A stretch of DNA of 6,981 nucleotides, from positions 1-6,981 of the forward strand of contig CAJUJJ010000065.1 of assembly GCA_910586765.1 (NCBI GenBank), read 5' to 3'. Numbering within the stretch: the first letter of the stretch is position 1; every line of letters begins with the position of its first letter. The notes beneath the pieces were generated by a model. That model saw only the letters and a program-made list of their open reading frames with translations. It searched no databases and was not told where the DNA came from. Source of the DNA: an uncultured Clostridia bacterium (GTDB lineage: Bacteria > Bacillota > Clostridia > Lachnospirales > Anaerotignaceae). Shown in pieces: positions 5,965 to 6,981 of this stretch. Position numbers and translations under genes: made by a program.

Positions 5965-6012
5965 AAAAACCTTACTGATTTTCAAAAAGAATTGGAAGTC
6001 AGTAAGGTTTTT
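5965..6012. terminator. strong bidirectional intrinsic terminator
   Basis: AAAAACCTTACTGA (5965-5978) is perfectly complementary to TCAGTAAGGTTTTT (5999-6012). On the plus strand the stem extends inward by five more pairs, two of them G-U (5979-5983 with 5994-5998), leaving a 10-base loop. T-runs follow on both strands. It lies 9 bases beyond the stop codon of the XRE gene and would end that minus-strand transcript; it would also stop plus-strand transcription from csoR or upstream before it reaches the mobile-element module. Confidence 0.85.
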
Positions 6013-6020
6013 TTATTTTC

Positions 6021-6536
6021 TTACTCGTCACTTTTGTTATCCAATTCTGATGTAAAAATGTCACTGATTGCCTGCGATGGAACTTTTGCCCAACGATTGG
6101 AGGTATCAAATTTAGGGTAATTGTATCTCCATTGGTCGTACTGTTCTTTTGTAATTTCACCTTGTTCCAGTTTTGCAGACTGTTCCTGCCACGCTTGAAA
6201 CATCTGAAATAAAGTAATGTCGGATTTATCTAAGTGTAAACAAATTTCATCGTTTATAGTAGTGATTTTTAGACCATATAAATCCTCTAAAGCGAAAAAT
6301 GTGTGCAGAAGTCCTATATAGTTGTCTATGTTTGGGACAGTGAGAGCATTTGGACTGATACCAAATATATTTGCCATTGTTTTTACAAGTTCCTGTTTGG
6401 GTATTCGTGCCTCTGCTTCATACTGTGCTATGCGAACATCAGAAGTTTTGCCAAGAAAACCAAGCATTCTACCAAGTTGTTTTTGTGTTAGTTCTTTTTT
6501 CTTGCGAAAAAATTTAATGCGTTTACCAATTGCCAT
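6021..6536 (-). CDS. XRE-family helix-turn-helix regulator of an integrative element
   Basis: A 171-residue protein with an N-terminal Cro/C1-type helix-turn-helix (about residues 3-66; KKKELTQKQLGRMLG at 12-26, then VRIAQYEAEARIPKQ at 34-48). A longer C-terminal part follows (70-171), with NYIGLLHTFFALEDLYGL, the tryptophan/tyrosine-rich FQAWQEQSAKLEQGEITKEQYDQWRYNYPKFD pattern and WAKVPSQ. I recognise this combination as a family often found next to excisionase and integrase genes of Clostridia integrative elements; the role of the C-terminal part is not known to me. It is divergent from the excisionase-like gene, so a phage-repressor-like role in keeping the element silent is inferred. GGAGGG (6545-6550 on the plus map) precedes the start. 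The gene looks somewhat richer in G+C than the genes to its left, in line with a separate origin. Confidence 0.85.
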   Translation of the reverse strand: MAIGKRIKFFRKKKELTQKQLGRMLGFLGKTSDVRIAQYEAEARIPKQELVKTMANIFGISPNALTVPNIDNYIGLLHTFFALEDLYGLKITTINDEICLHLDKSDITLFQMFQAWQEQSAKLEQGEITKEQYDQWRYNYPKFDTSNRWAKVPSQAISDIFTSELDNKSDE

Positions 6537-6568
6537 AATAAGAACCCTCCAAAAAATATATTATTTTT

Positions 6569-6597
6569 AGTATAGCATAGTAAAAATGAAATAGCAA
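6569..6597 (-). promoter_or_regulatory. promoter of the XRE regulator
   Basis: On the minus strand TTGCTA (plus 6592-6597) and TATACT with an upstream TG (plus 6569-6574) are separated by 17 bases. The -10 lies 32 bases from the start codon. Confidence 0.55.
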
Positions 6598-6618
6598 TAA
6601 AAAATTAAATAAAAAAAG

Positions 6619-6701
6619 TTAATATATTTCTCCTTAACTCATTGACTTAACTAAAAATATTTAGTAATATAAATAATATATTAAACTATTTTATTTAGTA
6701 A
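6619..6701. promoter_or_regulatory. repeat-rich putative operator region between XRE and excisionase genes
   Basis: Several repeats surround the rightward promoter. The dyad ACTAAA-AATA-TTTAGT (6650-6665) touches the -10. The 10-mer TATTTAGTAA occurs at 6658-6667 and 6692-6701. TTAACT occurs at 6634-6639 and 6647-6652, the second overlapping the -35. TTAATATATT (6619-6628) is inverted as AATATATTAA (6675-6684). Binding by the adjacent XRE protein is inferred from the divergent layout. The AT-only repeats may be accidental. Confidence 0.4.
6642..6670 (+). promoter_or_regulatory. promoter of the excisionase-integrase genes
   Basis: TTGACT (6642-6647) and a weak -10, TAATAT (6665-6670), are 17 bases apart; TATAAA at 6668-6673 is an alternative at a longer spacing. 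The good -35 with a poor -10 and the surrounding repeats suit a promoter that is normally held off. Confidence 0.45.
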
Positions 6702-6717
6702 ATAAGGAGGAGAAATT

Positions 6718-6900
6718 ATGGAAAATAGAAACTTTATGACAGTCGATGAAGTGGCAAAAGAATTGAAAGTGTCGAAATCCTATGCTTATAAAATTGTAAA
6801 GCAACTGAATGAGGAATTGAACAAACTAGGTTATTTGACATTTTCGGGCAGAGTGAACGCAAACTACTTTTATAAAAAAGTTTGTTACACAGAACGGTAG
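6718..6900 (+). CDS. excisionase-like small helix-turn-helix protein
   Basis: A 60-residue basic protein whose N-terminal half is an excisionase/MerR-like helix-turn-helix (MTVDEVAKELKVSKSYAYKIVKQLNEEL, residues 7-34). A short C-terminal tail follows, containing SGRVNANYFYKKVCY. Small proteins of this kind act as recombination directionality factors: they bend DNA at the attachment site so the integrase excises the element instead of integrating it, and they can also regulate transcription. AAGGAGGAG precedes the ATG at good spacing, among the strongest ribosome binding sites in the window. The integrase gene begins 29 bases after its stop, so the two probably form one transcript under the promoter at 6642-6670. 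Excision activity is inferred from family and neighbour, not shown. Confidence 0.85.
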   Translation: MENRNFMTVDEVAKELKVSKSYAYKIVKQLNEELNKLGYLTFSGRVNANYFYKKVCYTER

Positions 6901-6929
6901 CCAAATGTAAAGCGAAAGGAGATGATAAC

Positions 6930-6981
6930 ATGGCTGTATACAAAGATGGTAACAAGTGGAGGGTAATTTATCGCTATACGA
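6930..6981 (+). CDS. tyrosine integrase, N-terminal fragment cut by window end
   Basis: Only 17 codons are in the window, reading MAVYKDGNKWRVIYRYT. This matches the first strand of the arm-binding (AP2-like) N-terminal domain of Tn916-type and related tyrosine integrases, which typically begin with a short KDGKW-V-Y motif. The catalytic domain lies beyond position 6981. AAAGGAG about 5 bases upstream supports the start, and the gene follows the excisionase-like gene closely. A full-length or truncated gene cannot be told apart here. Confidence 0.8.
   Translation, partial: MAVYKDGNKWRVIYRYT

Larger units (their letters stand above)
5690..6020. other. gene-free region between csoR-like gene and mobile-element module
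   Basis: No protein gene is supported; the longest ATG frame on the plus strand (starting near 5775) gives only 27 residues. The stretch contains TGATAACA/TGGCAACA direct repeats (listed separately), a small dyad TTTGC-AA-GCAAA at 5881-5892, a 5-bp hairpin ATACA/TGTAT near 5801-5815, and a strong terminator hairpin at its right end. It may include one end of the integrated element, but no core attachment site can be identified from one copy. Confidence 0.55.

Noticed and set aside
6734..6955. 73-residue minus-strand frame opposite the excisionase and integrase starts
   Set aside because: It is antisense to two genes with good ribosome binding sites and family motifs, and has none of its own.
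1..6981. CRISPR arrays, tRNA or rRNA genes, and insertion-sequence transposases
   Set aside because: No regularly spaced long repeats, no cloverleaf-type sequence with a T-loop motif, and no transposase frame were seen on either strand.

Overview
The window is AT-rich DNA (about 30% G+C by eye). It has strong AGGAGG-type ribosome binding sites and sigma-A-like promoters, and its gene families are typical of low-G+C Bacillota. The overall style, and the repressor/excisionase/integrase set at the right end, suggest a Clostridia member, probably from the gut. This is an inference; no rRNA or other taxonomic marker is present.

Layout. Positions 1-332 hold no gene, but the first ~60 bases are much richer in G+C and contain a perfect 20-bp palindrome. 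A MocR-type (GntR-aminotransferase fusion) regulator (333-1721, minus) is divergent from a MATE efflux pump (1847-3163, plus). Their 125-bp spacer carries overlapping promoters and five copies of ATACAA/TTGTAT, so regulation of the pump by the regulator is the natural reading. Positions 3164-3524 hold no protein gene. They do contain a set of nested inverted repeats that can fold as a three-way junction on the plus strand, followed by a separate hairpin, which makes a candidate structured RNA.

Next is a divergent pair: an aldo/keto reductase (3525-4322, minus) and a LysR-type regulator (4435-5328, plus). Each is a full-length reading frame broken by exactly one in-frame stop codon (TAA at codon 188 and TGA at codon 189), with otherwise intact coding sequence on both sides. 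Their spacer still has a good promoter and a symmetrical T-N11-A LysR box. An intact CsoR-family metal sensor (5408-5689) follows, with its own near-consensus promoter, but no copper gene and no G-rich CsoR operator are visible nearby.

The right end is the control end of a mobile element, probably an integrative conjugative element or related island. It comprises an XRE-family regulator (6021-6536, minus), a divergent small excisionase-like helix-turn-helix protein (6718-6900) and the start of a tyrosine integrase (6930 onward, cut by the window end). The gene-free region 5690-6020 carries direct repeats of the form TGRYAACA at about one-turn spacing, which could be integrase arm sites, and a strong hairpin terminator. 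No attachment-site pair is visible, so which window genes are cargo of the element and which are host chromosome cannot be decided here.

The observations most worth a second look are the paired single nonsense mutations, the candidate structured RNA at 3249-3369, the operator array between the MocR and MATE genes, and the TGRYAACA repeats beside the integration module.
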